Shown: in pieces, positions 7,696 through 16,860 of the stretch | How positions within the stretch are numbered: position 1 is the stretch's first letter | Layout: each line of letters starts with the position of its first letter | The notes under the pieces: model-generated | Databases searched by the model: none | Told to the model about the DNA's origin: nothing | Seen by the model: only the letters and a program-made list of their open reading frames with translations | Program-made: the position numbers and the translations under genes | DNA from: Alteromonas aquimaris | GTDB taxonomy: Bacteria; Pseudomonadota; Gammaproteobacteria; Enterobacterales; Alteromonadaceae | Direction of reading: 5' to 3' | NCBI RefSeq assembly: GCF_026183695.1 | Contig: NZ_JAPFRD010000011.1 | Coordinates: forward strand, 656,796 to 720,795 | DNA: 64,000 bases

Positions 7696-9888
7696 ATGGT
7701 AACGACCCGGAAAGTGCATGAACCTGAACGCCCCGCCTTCGATAGCTGGCTTGAAAGCCTGGCATTAGCTCAGGAGACTAAACGCAAGCTAAAAAATGTC
7801 GCTGCCCATCCGGAAAAACTATTGGTTGGTCAGGAAATGGTGGAAATCCTACACCAGCTTAATATGGATGACACGACCCTACAAGCAGCACTGGTTTTTC
7901 CCTATTGTCAGCAGAACGAACTGGCTAATGATGCTATTCAAACCGAATTTGGACAAGACATCGCGCGCCTCATTACTGGCGTAAGACGCATGGATGCGAT
8001 AAAAGTGCTGCACGGGAGGCGAGGGTCACAATCCCCACTTCAACCTAGTGAAGGTCAAGTGGACAGTATCCGGCGCATGATGCTTTCCATGGTGGAAGAT
8101 GTACGGGCGGTCATTATCAAAATGGCCGAACGCATTATCGCCTTACAAAAGGTCAAAGAGGCCGACGAAGAAACGCGGGTAATGGTGGCCCGGGAATGTG
8201 CAACGATCTATGCGCCGCTGGCAAACCGGCTAGGCATGGGACAGTTGAAATGGGAGCTGGAAGATCTAGCGTTTCGCTATTTGCATCCGGCTACTTATAA
8301 ACAAATAGCTAAACAACTGGATGGCAAAAGAAAAGAGCGCGCGCAGTACATTGATGATCTGGTGCAGTCGTTGCAAAGTATGCTGGATGAAGAACACATT
8401 CAAGCCGAAGTGTATGGCAGACCTAAGCATATTTTCAGCATCTGGAAAAAAATGCAGAAAAAAGGCCTCACCTTTGAGCAATTATTTGATATCCGTGCGC
8501 TGAGGATTATTGCCCATCGTTTGCAGGATTGTTATGCCGCTTTAGGCACGGTTCACGCACACTTCAAACATATTCCCAACGAGTTCGACGACTACATTGC
8601 TACCCCAAAAGCAAATGGTTACCAATCTATTCATACGGTAATTCTTGGACCGCAGGGCAAGCCCGTGGAAATTCAAATCCGCACCCAGCAAATGCATCAG
8701 GATGCGGAACTGGGAATCGCTGCACATTGGAAATATAAGGAAGGAGCCAGTGGCAAGCAATCCAGCTACGACGAACGTATTAACTGGCTTAGAAAAATAC
8801 TGTTGTGGCAGGAAGAAGTGGCCGAATCAGGTGATTTGGTTGAAGAGCTGCGCAGCCAGGTATTTGATGACAGAGTGTATGTATTTACGCCCAAAGGCGA
8901 TGTCATCGATTTACCGCAGGGCGCGACACCGCTGGATTTCGCTTATTATATCCATAGTAACGTAGGTCATTCGTGTATTGGTGCAAAAGTAAACGGTCGT
9001 ATCGTGCCCTTTACCTACCAATTACGAAATGGGGATCAGGTAGAAGTGACCACAGGACGTGAACCTAACCCTAGCCGAGACTGGATGCATCCTGGATTAG
9101 GCTACGTGCATTCATCCCGTGCCCGCGCCACTATTCACTCGTTTTTTAAGAAGCAGGATCGTGACAAAAATCTACATGCCGGAAAAGAACTCCTCGAACG
9201 GGAGCTGGAGCGAGTTGATTTGCCGTTAAAATCGGCGGTTAAAGCGTGTGAAAAATTTAATTTAAATCAGGTCGATGATTTGTACGCTGCAATAGGTGCT
9301 GGTGATGTTCGGGTCATGCAAGTAGTAAACTATCTTGCGCACTTACAGGCTCATGCGCCAGGAAAATCCGCCAAAGAGCCTGAGCCTGATATAGCCTCAC
9401 TGGTTAAACCGAGAAAATCAGCGGTTAAAGGTAAACAAGACGCGGTGGTGGTGGAAGGAGTTGGTCATCTGCTTAGCCAACTTGCAAACTGTTGTAAACC
9501 TGTGCCAGGCGAACCTATCGTAGGGTATATCACGCAGGGCAGAGGCGTGAGTGTGCACCAAGACGGGTGTGAACAATTACTGCACTTGCTCGACCAACAT
9601 CCTGAGCGCGAAATCGAAGTAAGCTGGGCGAACCAGTTAAATGCAGGCTTTGAAGCCGCGATTGACCTTTTCTGCTCTGATCGCTCAGGCATTTTGCGGG
9701 ATATTACCACCGTACTGGCCAACGAGAATGTTTCTTTGCTCAGCGTCAACAGCTATAGCGATAAGACCAAGCAGAGTGTCGTTATTGCCATTTCGGTGGA
9801 GGTAAGAGACCTCAATACCCTTTCAAAAGTCATCGCTAAGTTACGTCAGTTAAACGGAGTGGTTGATGCCAAACGAAAAACCGGGTGA
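7696..9888 (+). CDS. relA: GTP pyrophosphokinase RelA
   Basis: Ribosome-associated (p)ppGpp synthetase of the stringent response; 730 residues. Domains in order: a degenerate hydrolase-like HD domain (about 50-200, lacking the HDxxED motif, so probably synthetase-only), synthetase (about 230-370, with KANGYQSIHT and EIQIRTQQMH), TGS (about 390-460, VFTPKGDVIDLPQGATPLDFAY), a zinc-finger-like/conserved cysteine domain (ANCCKPVPGE, about 590-640) and a C-terminal ACT domain. These traits separate RelA from SpoT. mazG overlaps its 3' end. Confidence 0.96.
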   Translation: MVTTRKVHEPERPAFDSWLESLALAQETKRKLKNVAAHPEKLLVGQEMVEILHQLNMDDTTLQAALVFPYCQQNELANDAIQTEFGQDIARLITGVRRMDAIKVLHGRRGSQSPLQPSEGQVDSIRRMMLSMVEDVRAVIIKMAERIIALQKVKEADEETRVMVARECATIYAPLANRLGMGQLKWELEDLAFRYLHPATYKQIAKQLDGKRKERAQYIDDLVQSLQSMLDEEHIQAEVYGRPKHIFSIWKKMQKKGLTFEQLFDIRALRIIAHRLQDCYAALGTVHAHFKHIPNEFDDYIATPKANGYQSIHTVILGPQGKPVEIQIRTQQMHQDAELGIAAHWKYKEGASGKQSSYDERINWLRKILLWQEEVAESGDLVEELRSQVFDDRVYVFTPKGDVIDLPQGATPLDFAYYIHSNVGHSCIGAKVNGRIVPFTYQLRNGDQVEVTTGREPNPSRDWMHPGLGYVHSSRARATIHSFFKKQDRDKNLHAGKELLERELERVDLPLKSAVKACEKFNLNQVDDLYAAIGAGDVRVMQVVNYLAHLQAHAPGKSAKEPEPDIASLVKPRKSAVKGKQDAVVVEGVGHLLSQLANCCKPVPGEPIVGYITQGRGVSVHQDGCEQLLHLLDQHPEREIEVSWANQLNAGFEAAIDLFCSDRSGILRDITTVLANENVSLLSVNSYSDKTKQSVVIAISVEVRDLNTLSKVIAKLRQLNGVVDAKRKTG

Positions 9889-10660
9889 TATCAGTACTCT
9901 TTTGCAGATAATGGCACAACTTCGGCATCCACAAACTGGCTGTCCGTGGGATATCAAGCAAACTATGCAATCACTCACTCGCTATACGATCGAAGAAGTC
10001 TATGAAGTGGCTGACGCCATAGAGAAAGAGTGTCCAGACGACATCCGTGATGAATTGGGGGACCTCTTATTCCAGATCGTGTTTTACGCCCAGATTGCGC
10101 AAGAGCAAGGGACTTTTACGTTTGATTGTGTGGTGGAAACGGTTTGCGCGAAGATGATACGGCGCCATCCTCACGTGTTCGCAGGTAAATCGGTCGCACA
10201 GAGTGAACTGGAGCAACAGTGGGCCAGCATTAAACAAGATGAAAAAACGCCATCCCATACAGACACCAGTATTTTAGATGATATAGCCAAAGGGCTGCCG
10301 GCGTTAATGTACGCTCAAAAAGTTCAGCAGCGTTGCGCTACCGTGGGCTTTGACTGGGACCACCCTCGCCACGTGCTTGAAAAAGTAAAAGAAGAAGTGG
10401 ACGAAATCAATCAGGAATTGAATGTCGACGAAGTGGATCAAGCCGCGTTGGAAGAAGAAATCGGCGATGCGTTTTTTGCACTCGTCAATTTAAGTCGTCA
10501 TTGTAACGTAGATGCGGACACCGCTCTACGCAGAGCAAATCATAAGTTTATTTCGCGCTTTCATAGAGTTGAGCATTTGGCGCGACAACAAAATCGGCAA
10601 CTCAATGAATTAAATTTAGATCAGCTGGAAGCGCTGTGGCAAATCGCAAAAAAAGGGTAA
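9866..10660 (+). CDS. mazG: Nucleoside triphosphate pyrophosphohydrolase MazG
   Basis: Hydrolyses NTPs and dNTPs to monophosphates; in E. coli it also lowers ppGpp indirectly. The protein has 264 residues and two MazG repeats, each with a metal-binding EExxE and downstream ExxD arrangement: TIEEVYEVADAIE with DELGDLLFQIVFYAQ, and KEEVDEINQEL with EEEIGDAFFALVNLSRH. The N-terminal signature CPWDIKQTMQSL is intact. The ATG at 9866 lies inside relA, which overlaps by 23 bases; a TTG one codon earlier is less likely. Confidence 0.94.
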   Translation: MPNEKPGDISTLLQIMAQLRHPQTGCPWDIKQTMQSLTRYTIEEVYEVADAIEKECPDDIRDELGDLLFQIVFYAQIAQEQGTFTFDCVVETVCAKMIRRHPHVFAGKSVAQSELEQQWASIKQDEKTPSHTDTSILDDIAKGLPALMYAQKVQQRCATVGFDWDHPRHVLEKVKEEVDEINQELNVDEVDQAALEEEIGDAFFALVNLSRHCNVDADTALRRANHKFISRFHRVEHLARQQNRQLNELNLDQLEALWQIAKKG

Positions 10661-10857
10661 CGTGCCGCTGGGTGGCTAAAAAATAACCATTTCCAATAAC
10701 CGTTTATACCGCATTACCCGTTTCTCATCACACAAAAGTGTCCGTTTATCCCCTCACTATTATTTATTGCATTAATTCAGTATATTAAAGTTGCGCAATG
10801 GATAGGTGTAAGTGCGCGATTTATAAAGAAAATAATATATAAATGGAAACCTCATAG
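10661..10857. other. Intergenic region ahead of the TonB-dependent receptor
   Basis: About 200 bases, AT-rich in the second half, with TATATT near 10782 as a possible -10 element but no convincing -35. I see no Fur-box-like palindrome, so iron control is not supported by the sequence. Confidence 0.3.
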
Positions 10858-13266
10858 ATGAAAAACATGCCTTTTAAACACACGTTATTAAGTACTGCCA
10901 TTTTCGCCGCAATCAGTTCATTTTCCTTCCAGGCGCATGCTCAGGAAACCGAGGCGGAAATAGCCGCTACTGAAAATTCATCGATCGAAAAAGTCACCGT
11001 TACGGCCCGCCGTAAATCTGAAACGCTCGTCGAAATTCCGATGGCCATTTCCAGCGTATCAGCCATGGAAATTGCCGACCGTAATTACACCAGTGCCACA
11101 GATTTATTTAGAACTTTAGCGGGTGCAGCGATGCCCAGAGGGCAACTTATTCTGCGGGGCTTAAGTGGCGGCAATGACACAACGCCAGACACCACAGCCA
11201 CTTTTGTTGATGACATACCATTTGTATTCAATAACTTATCAGACGTAGAACGGGTGGAGGTTTTACGCGGTCCACAAGGGACGCTATACGGCTCTAATGC
11301 AATTGGGGGGACCGTACGAATTATTACGAAAAAGCCTGTGCTTGACGAATTTGAGCTTTTCGGATCAATGCAAGCCGGCGCTGAACAGGATGTAGATGGC
11401 TATGATAGCAATATTTCATTAGGCGTAAATATACCGCTGGTGGATGAAACCTTAGCACTGCGGGTGAATGGTAATTTAGAACATGATGTATTGCCTTTTG
11501 TTAATATGAATAGCGGCCTGCAGTCGGATATTGACAGAGGCTTTTTGCGCAGCCAATTGTTATGGCAGGTCGCCGATGACCTAAACGTTATTTTCGGATT
11601 CGCCAGAACCGAATATCGGGACAGAGGCGCAGCACTGGGAGATAGGTCTAAACCGGGCTATTATTATGATTACAATTTAACTGAAAATGTCGATGCACCA
11701 CATGGGTATGATGTTGAATTTTTCACTGTCGATTGTGATCCCAATGCAGAGAGACCTGCATGTATGTCTGGGTCGGCCCCTATCGCAAAGTCAGGAGTAC
11801 CTGAGAAGTATCAGATTTGGGAGCGCCTGGATCCGTGGTACGAATCTTCGAATAACCTTTATACTTTAAATATCAACGACGATAACTTCTTTAATTTTGC
11901 GTCGCTTGCGTACGCGGGTTCGTTTCGGAAATTTAAAACTGACTCATTGGACAACTGGACTCGCTTAGACGCTGACGACATGTTCCTTACCTGGATCATT
12001 AATGATGATTACTATGAAGAAACAACGCACGAGTTACGTTTTCAGAATATTGATGCCACAGATCCTCTTAGCTGGACAGTAGGCGTATTTTACGATGAAG
12101 TTGAGTCCGAAAATAAACCTAATTTGCAAAATCAGTATCATGAAGGCGGCGACCGTGCAGCAGCTATCGCTTACAACTGGTGGTGGGGAATTGACGTGGC
12201 TGCTTTGGGGCAAGAAACGTTCGGAAATCCTCAGCATAATTGGAACTATGGCGTAATCAGAGACTATTACCGCGAACTGGCGTTATTTGCCGATGTGGCG
12301 TATACCTTCGATTTAGGTGCTGGCGGCGAACTGGAGTTAAATGGTGGGGTACGACGTTTTGATTTAGAAGACGAATTTGTCGACACGGATGCGGGTATCT
12401 GGACAACATTTTATGGTCCATGGGAACGTCAGACTTCCACCACTGGCGGACAAGAAGACGGAAACCGATATAAATTAAGCGCTTCCTGGCGTCCGCAAGA
12501 CAATCTTTCCGTATACGGTTTATATTCTGAGGGTTATCGTCCAGGGGGGAACAACGGGCCGCTAGCTGGATCTTGTGTTGATGACCCTAAAGCCGGTGAA
12601 CGAAAAGCACGTTATACCTCTGATTCGATAGAAAACTACGAGCTGGGATTAAAGGCTTCTGTGTTAGACAGAAAATTTGACTTTGCTGCTGCGGTTTATC
12701 AAATCGATTGGACTGATATAAAAACCAGTATTTACATGGATACCTGTGGATTCTCTTATACTGCTAATGCGGGAGAGGCGGTGTCACGCGGTTTTGAATT
12801 TGAGTCCACGGCATATATCACTTCAGATTTGAAGGCAACGCTAAACACCTCCTACACGCGTTCGACAATTGAAAAAGATAACCCAGCTATCGGTGCGGAA
12901 AAAGGTGATGACATGACCATGGTTCCAGAATGGAACGCGTATCTGGCCCTCGATCAAGGATTCGAAGTGTTTGGTAAGCAAGCCAGCGTTCGAGCTGACT
13001 GGACCTACTATGGAGAATACAAAACGCACTTCAATACTCGTCCGGAAGACGTGGTCCCATCGTACAATTATTTTAATGTTTCAGGCCGTTATGAGGTGTC
13101 AGATGACGTTCGTCTGAGTGTGCACTTAAATAACGTGTTTGATAAAGAAGCGGTTAAATACAAAAATGCGCGTAGCCGTAGCGTAGACAATACCACGGCT
13201 CAACAGTACATTGAGTACCTCGAAGGACGCAATATTACCATCAGAATGGATTACACCTTCTATTAA
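10858..13266 (+). CDS. TonB-dependent outer-membrane receptor
   Basis: Outer-membrane active-transport receptor of 802 residues. The signal peptide ends near HAQA/ETEAE (about residue 28). A TonB-box-like IEKVTVTARR precedes the plug domain (about 45-165) with SAMEIADRN, RGLSGG, the DVERVEVLRGPQGTLYGSNA signature and GGTVRIITKKP. A 22-strand barrel follows and the last residue is aromatic (RMDYTFY), as needed for BAM insertion. No neighbouring transport or degradation genes identify the ligand. The gene stands alone with its own terminator. Confidence 0.9.
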   Translation: MKNMPFKHTLLSTAIFAAISSFSFQAHAQETEAEIAATENSSIEKVTVTARRKSETLVEIPMAISSVSAMEIADRNYTSATDLFRTLAGAAMPRGQLILRGLSGGNDTTPDTTATFVDDIPFVFNNLSDVERVEVLRGPQGTLYGSNAIGGTVRIITKKPVLDEFELFGSMQAGAEQDVDGYDSNISLGVNIPLVDETLALRVNGNLEHDVLPFVNMNSGLQSDIDRGFLRSQLLWQVADDLNVIFGFARTEYRDRGAALGDRSKPGYYYDYNLTENVDAPHGYDVEFFTVDCDPNAERPACMSGSAPIAKSGVPEKYQIWERLDPWYESSNNLYTLNINDDNFFNFASLAYAGSFRKFKTDSLDNWTRLDADDMFLTWIINDDYYEETTHELRFQNIDATDPLSWTVGVFYDEVESENKPNLQNQYHEGGDRAAAIAYNWWWGIDVAALGQETFGNPQHNWNYGVIRDYYRELALFADVAYTFDLGAGGELELNGGVRRFDLEDEFVDTDAGIWTTFYGPWERQTSTTGGQEDGNRYKLSASWRPQDNLSVYGLYSEGYRPGGNNGPLAGSCVDDPKAGERKARYTSDSIENYELGLKASVLDRKFDFAAAVYQIDWTDIKTSIYMDTCGFSYTANAGEAVSRGFEFESTAYITSDLKATLNTSYTRSTIEKDNPAIGAEKGDDMTMVPEWNAYLALDQGFEVFGKQASVRADWTYYGEYKTHFNTRPEDVVPSYNYFNVSGRYEVSDDVRLSVHLNNVFDKEAVKYKNARSRSVDNTTAQQYIEYLEGRNITIRMDYTFY

Positions 13267-13282
13267 ACTTTCCCGTAATGTC

Positions 13283-13314
13283 AGCCCAGTCACTTTAGCC
13301 TGGCTGGGCTTTTT
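13283..13314 (+). terminator. Rho-independent terminator after the TonB-dependent receptor
   Basis: Stem AGCCCAG (13283-13289) and CTGGGCT (13304-13310) followed by a run of T, 17 bases behind the stop codon. Confidence 0.85.
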
Positions 13315-13383
13315 CACATTGACGCCCACCGCCGATAATATTCAAGTGGTTGAAAAAAAGGTTCGCTTTTTGTGCAAATGCTG

Positions 13384-13389
13384 TATAAT
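13384..13389 (+). promoter_or_regulatory. Putative -10 box of the rplM-rpsI operon
   Basis: A perfect TATAAT with TG directly in front, 137 bases ahead of the rplM ATG. No good -35 hexamer lies at 16-18 bases. Transcription from here would make an mRNA leader of about 130 bases. Confidence 0.55.
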
Positions 13390-13395
13390 TCGCGC

Positions 13396-13525
13396 CCTGC
13401 CCAGTTACGCCCACCTGTGGGAAGGTGGAAGAATCAATGAACTCGAAGGGGTTAATAAATTGATTTTCGATGGCTTTCAGGGGTTCTGAAAGTAAGTAAC
13501 GACGAATTATTTCGGGTGATATTAA
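13396..13525 (+). promoter_or_regulatory. Structured 5' leader of rplM
   Basis: Two perfect hairpins can form: CCACCT (13411-13416) with AGGTGG (13423-13428), and CTTTCAG (13474-13480) with CTGAAAG (13486-13492). In E. coli the rplM-rpsI operon is autogenously repressed by L13 at its leader; that these hairpins serve the same purpose is inference. Confidence 0.4.
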
Positions 13526-13954
13526 ATGAAAACTTTTGTTGCTAAGCCAGAAACGGTACAACGTGACTGGTACGTGGTAGACGCCACAAACAAAACACTT
13601 GGCCGTTTGGCTGTTGAAATCGCAAGACGCTTACGTGGTAAGCATAAGCCAGAGTATACGCCTCACGTAGACACTGGTGATTACATTGTTGTTATCAATG
13701 CTGAAAAAGTAGCGGTAACAGGTAATAAGTCGAAAGACAAAATGTATTATGCTCACACTGGCTATCCAGGTGGTCTTAAAGAGACTACCTTTGAAAAGCT
13801 GATTGCGCACAAGCCAGAAATGGTGATTGAAAAAGCAGTTAAAGGCATGTTGCCAAAAGGTCCTTTGGGCCGCGCAATGTTCCGCAAGATGAAAGTGTAT
13901 GCGGGTGCAGAGCACAAACATGCTGCGCAACAACCACAAGTTTTGGACATTTAA
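13526..13954 (+). CDS. rplM: 50S ribosomal protein L13
   Basis: Large-subunit ribosomal protein that binds 23S rRNA early in assembly; 142 residues, the standard length, beginning [20 protein letters not shown]. The signature [15 protein letters not shown] and the C-terminal [18 protein letters not shown] are intact. It is followed after 12 bases by rpsI. Confidence 0.98.
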   Translation: MKTFVAKPETVQRDWYVVDATNKTLGRLAVEIARRLRGKHKPEYTPHVDTGDYIVVINAEKVAVTGNKSKDKMYYAHTGYPGGLKETTFEKLIAHKPEMVIEKAVKGMLPKGPLGRAMFRKMKVYAGAEHKHAAQQPQVLDI

Positions 13955-13966
13955 GGAGCAATTGAC

Positions 13967-14359
13967 ATGGCAGATACTCAATATTACGGCACTGGCCGTC
14001 GCAAAAGTTCTACTGCTCGCGTGTTCCTGCGTCCAGGCTCAGGTAAAATCACAGTAAACCAACGTCCTCTTGACGAGTACTTTGGACGTGAAACTGAGTG
14101 CATGGTAGTGCGTCAACCGCTAGAACTAGTAGAAATGACTGAAAAGTTTGACCTGTACGTTACTGTTAAAGGTGGCGGTTCAAATGGTCAAGCGGGTGCA
14201 ATCCGTCACGGCCTGACTCGTGCCTTGATGGAATACGATGAAGCGTTGCGTTCTTCGCTACGTAAAGCCGGCTTTGTTACTCGTGACGCACGTCGCGTTG
14301 AACGTAAGAAAGTGGGTCTTCATAAAGCACGTAAGCGTCCACAATTCTCAAAGCGTTAA
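13967..14359 (+). CDS. rpsI: 30S ribosomal protein S9
   Basis: Small-subunit protein whose C-terminal tail reaches the P-site tRNA; 130 residues. It begins [20 protein letters not shown] and has the conserved [10 protein letters not shown] motif and the basic C-terminus [23 protein letters not shown] lies 7 bases ahead of the ATG. Co-transcribed with rplM and closed by a strong terminator. Confidence 0.98.
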   Translation: MADTQYYGTGRRKSSTARVFLRPGSGKITVNQRPLDEYFGRETECMVVRQPLELVEMTEKFDLYVTVKGGGSNGQAGAIRHGLTRALMEYDEALRSSLRKAGFVTRDARRVERKKVGLHKARKRPQFSKR

Positions 14360-14383
14360 TTTTATACGCTTTATATTTCAAAA

Positions 14384-14408
14384 ACCCGGCTTCGAGCCGG
14401 GTTTTTTA
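14384..14408 (+). terminator. Rho-independent terminator after rpsI
   Basis: Stem ACCCGGC / GCCGGGT with loop TTCGA and a following run of six T, 25 bases behind the rpsI stop. Confidence 0.9.
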
Positions 14409-14962
14409 TTGGCCCGAATTTTTAGTTGTGCAAACGTATCCCGTTCAGTAGCCATTGAGATGGCGTCGTGCTGACACGTACACTAACGCTATGCCACAAA
14501 TCTAACCGTCGTGCCAGCAATAACAGTATTGTGATGTATGGTTACACAGCACAACGATATCGAGTCGATTGCTTTGCGTCTGTCTCATTGCAGCATCAAT
14601 TTTTACTGGTTCCAGAGAGCCCAATGGCGATTCTTAAGCCGCTAACTACTTATCTGATTGAGATATTACAGCTGTATCTCTCATCCGCGGATGAACCCAT
14701 ATCAGTGCGGACGAGGATAATATTTTCGCAAATTTACTATGTGATTGAATAATTCGTGATTAAATTGAGTAAAACCTTGTGTTTTTAAGGGCTTTTCCCT
14801 TATCATTTCTGGTCGAAAAATATAAGAATCGTGAATTTCGTCCAAAAGACCGTTCGCTATTGGCGGAAATTCTAAAAATACGATTGTGGTATCAGGTCAA
14901 AAACAAACATAACGATTAATTTTTACCCGTTACCATCAGTATCCAAACCTGGAGAAATGTGG
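14409..14962. other. Long non-coding stretch ahead of petABC
   Basis: About 550 bases with no convincing gene. A GTG-started 94-residue frame (14468-14752) has no recognisable features or ribosome site. The last third is AT-rich and should hold the petABC promoter: TTGTGT (14777-14782) and TATCAT (14801-14806) at 18 bases are a weak candidate, and a short hairpin AAGGG/CCCTT (14787-14801) lies between them. Confidence 0.35.
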
Positions 14963-15595
14963 ATGAGCAATGTATCAGTAGATGCAAACCAATCTGCACC
15001 AAATGACAATCAGCCGCAAGATAATACTCGACGTCGCTTTCTTACTGTAGCGACTTCTGTAGTAGGTGGTGTAGGTGTAGTTGGCGCAGCGGTACCTTTT
15101 ATCGCGTCGTGGAATCCCAGCGCTAAAGCCAAAGCGGCCGGTGCCGATGTCGAAGTTGATATCAGTGGTATTCAACCTGGGCAGTTGATCCGAGTCATGT
15201 GGCGTAGTAAGCCGGTGTGGATTGTACGCAGGACCCCCGCAACCCTAGAAGCTCTGGCAACACATGAAGATAAGTTAAAAGATCCTAACTCTGAAGCCGA
15301 GCAACAGCCAGGATTTGCCCAGAATCGTTATCGCTCTTTAAAAGAGGAATACTTGATACTGGTAGGTATTTGTACTCACTTGGGCTGCTCTCCCCAACAT
15401 CTTAAAGATGGTGCGTTTGAAGAGATCGTCGAAGGCGTGCCAGATGGCTTCTTCTGTCCTTGTCACGGCTCAAAATTTGATATGGCAGGTCGGGTGTTTG
15501 AAAATGTACCCGCGCCATTAAACTTAGTGGTGCCGCCGTACCAGTTTGTAGATGATAATACCGTTATTATCGGCTCAGAAGGGGAGGCAGTATAA
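14963..15595 (+). CDS. petA: Ubiquinol-cytochrome c reductase iron-sulfur subunit (Rieske)
   Basis: Rieske [2Fe-2S] protein of the cytochrome bc1 complex, anchored in the inner membrane with its cluster domain in the periplasm. A twin-arginine-type N-terminus (TRRRFLTVATSVVGG) leads into the single membrane segment. Cluster ligands are in CTHLGCSP and CPCHGS. The ATG at 14963 is chosen because GGAG at 14951-14954 sits 8 bases away; an in-frame ATG at 14957 is only 2 bases from it. The stop TAA shares a base with the petB ATG. Confidence 0.95.
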   Translation: MSNVSVDANQSAPNDNQPQDNTRRRFLTVATSVVGGVGVVGAAVPFIASWNPSAKAKAAGADVEVDISGIQPGQLIRVMWRSKPVWIVRRTPATLEALATHEDKLKDPNSEAEQQPGFAQNRYRSLKEEYLILVGICTHLGCSPQHLKDGAFEEIVEGVPDGFFCPCHGSKFDMAGRVFENVPAPLNLVVPPYQFVDDNTVIIGSEGEAV

Positions 15596-16860
15596 TGCAA
15601 GGTTTCTTAGCCTGGATTGAAGAACGTATCCCTATGATGCGGGTGGCAAATATGCATGCCATCCAGTACCCCGCCCCCAGAAATATGAACTTCTGGTATG
15701 TGTTTGGCTTTTTGGCCACCATAGTATTGGTCAATCAGATTATTACTGGCATCTGGTTAACCATGAATTTTGAACCTTCAGCTGAGCGTGCTTTTGCTTC
15801 AGTTGAATTTATCATGCGGGAAATCGATTACGGATGGATCATCCGTTATATGCATAGTACTGGTGCTTCCGCTTTCTTTGTGGTTGTTTACCTGCATATG
15901 TTTCGCGGCATGATATACGGTTCTTACCAAAAACCACGCGAACTGCTGTGGGTATTTGGTATGTTCATATACCTGGCGCTAATGGCTGAAGCGTTTATGG
16001 GCTATGTTCTCCCGTGGGGACAAATGTCATACTGGGGCGCGCAGGTAATTGTTTCGCTATTCGGAGCCATTCCAGTCATCGGTCCGGACCTGGTAGTATG
16101 GATTCAGGGTGATTACGTGATCTCTGGTGCCACACTTAACCGCTTCTTCGCGTTACACGTTATTGCATTACCACTGGTTATCGTGATTTTAGTCTTCTTA
16201 CACATTGTGGCGTTACACGAGGTGGGTTCTAACAACCCAGATGGGGTAGCAATTAAACACAAAAAAGGCAGCTTACCGGAATCTGAGAAGACGCCTTACG
16301 AGATTCACGAATACTACACAAGCAAGTACGATATCGCGGATGATGTAGTACCGTTCTTCCCTCACATCGTATTAAAGGATCTGGTCGCGTTTTGTGTGTT
16401 CCTATTTGCGTTTTGCTACATCATGTTCTTTGCGCCAGAAATGGGTGGTAAGTTCCTGGAGCATCCCAACTTTGAGATCGCTAACCCATTGAAGACGCCT
16501 GAACACATTTTCCCAGTGTGGTACTTCACTCCATTCTACGCAATCCTTAAAGCGGTTCCGGATAAGCTATTCGGCGTTATCGCTATGTTTGGGGCCATTG
16601 CTGCCCTCTTTGCCTTGCCTTGGATTGATCGCGGCCGTGTTAAATCCTGGCGTTACCGCAGCGGGTTGCATAAATGGAACCTGATTATTTTTGCTATTGT
16701 GTTCATTTTCCTAGGTTACTTAGGCGGAACGCCGCAGGAAAACTGGAAAATCGTGGCATCTCAAATCGCAACAGTAATGTATTTCGCATTCTTTGTAGCC
16801 ATGTTCTTGTACAGTAAAAACGAAACAACAAAACCTGTACCAGCGAGGATTCCGAAATGA
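15595..16860 (+). CDS. petB: Cytochrome b of the bc1 complex
   Basis: Eight-helix membrane subunit carrying hemes bL and bH and both quinone sites; 421 residues, so the b6-like and C-terminal parts are in one chain. Visible landmarks are the heme histidines in RYMHSTGAS/VYLHMFRG and ALHVIALP/FLHIVALHEVG, the GYVLPWGQMSYWGA Qo-site segment and a late FAPEMGGKFLEHPNF loop near the PVWYFTPFYA motif (PEWY type, here PVWY). It overlaps petA by one base and petC by four (ATGA). Confidence 0.97.
   Translation: MQGFLAWIEERIPMMRVANMHAIQYPAPRNMNFWYVFGFLATIVLVNQIITGIWLTMNFEPSAERAFASVEFIMREIDYGWIIRYMHSTGASAFFVVVYLHMFRGMIYGSYQKPRELLWVFGMFIYLALMAEAFMGYVLPWGQMSYWGAQVIVSLFGAIPVIGPDLVVWIQGDYVISGATLNRFFALHVIALPLVIVILVFLHIVALHEVGSNNPDGVAIKHKKGSLPESEKTPYEIHEYYTSKYDIADDVVPFFPHIVLKDLVAFCVFLFAFCYIMFFAPEMGGKFLEHPNFEIANPLKTPEHIFPVWYFTPFYAILKAVPDKLFGVIAMFGAIAALFALPWIDRGRVKSWRYRSGLHKWNLIIFAIVFIFLGYLGGTPQENWKIVASQIATVMYFAFFVAMFLYSKNETTKPVPARIPK

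Noticed and set aside
14468..14752. GTG-started 94-residue frame between rpsI and petA
   Set aside because: No ribosome site, no recognisable domain, and composition unlike neighbouring proteins; treated as non-coding.
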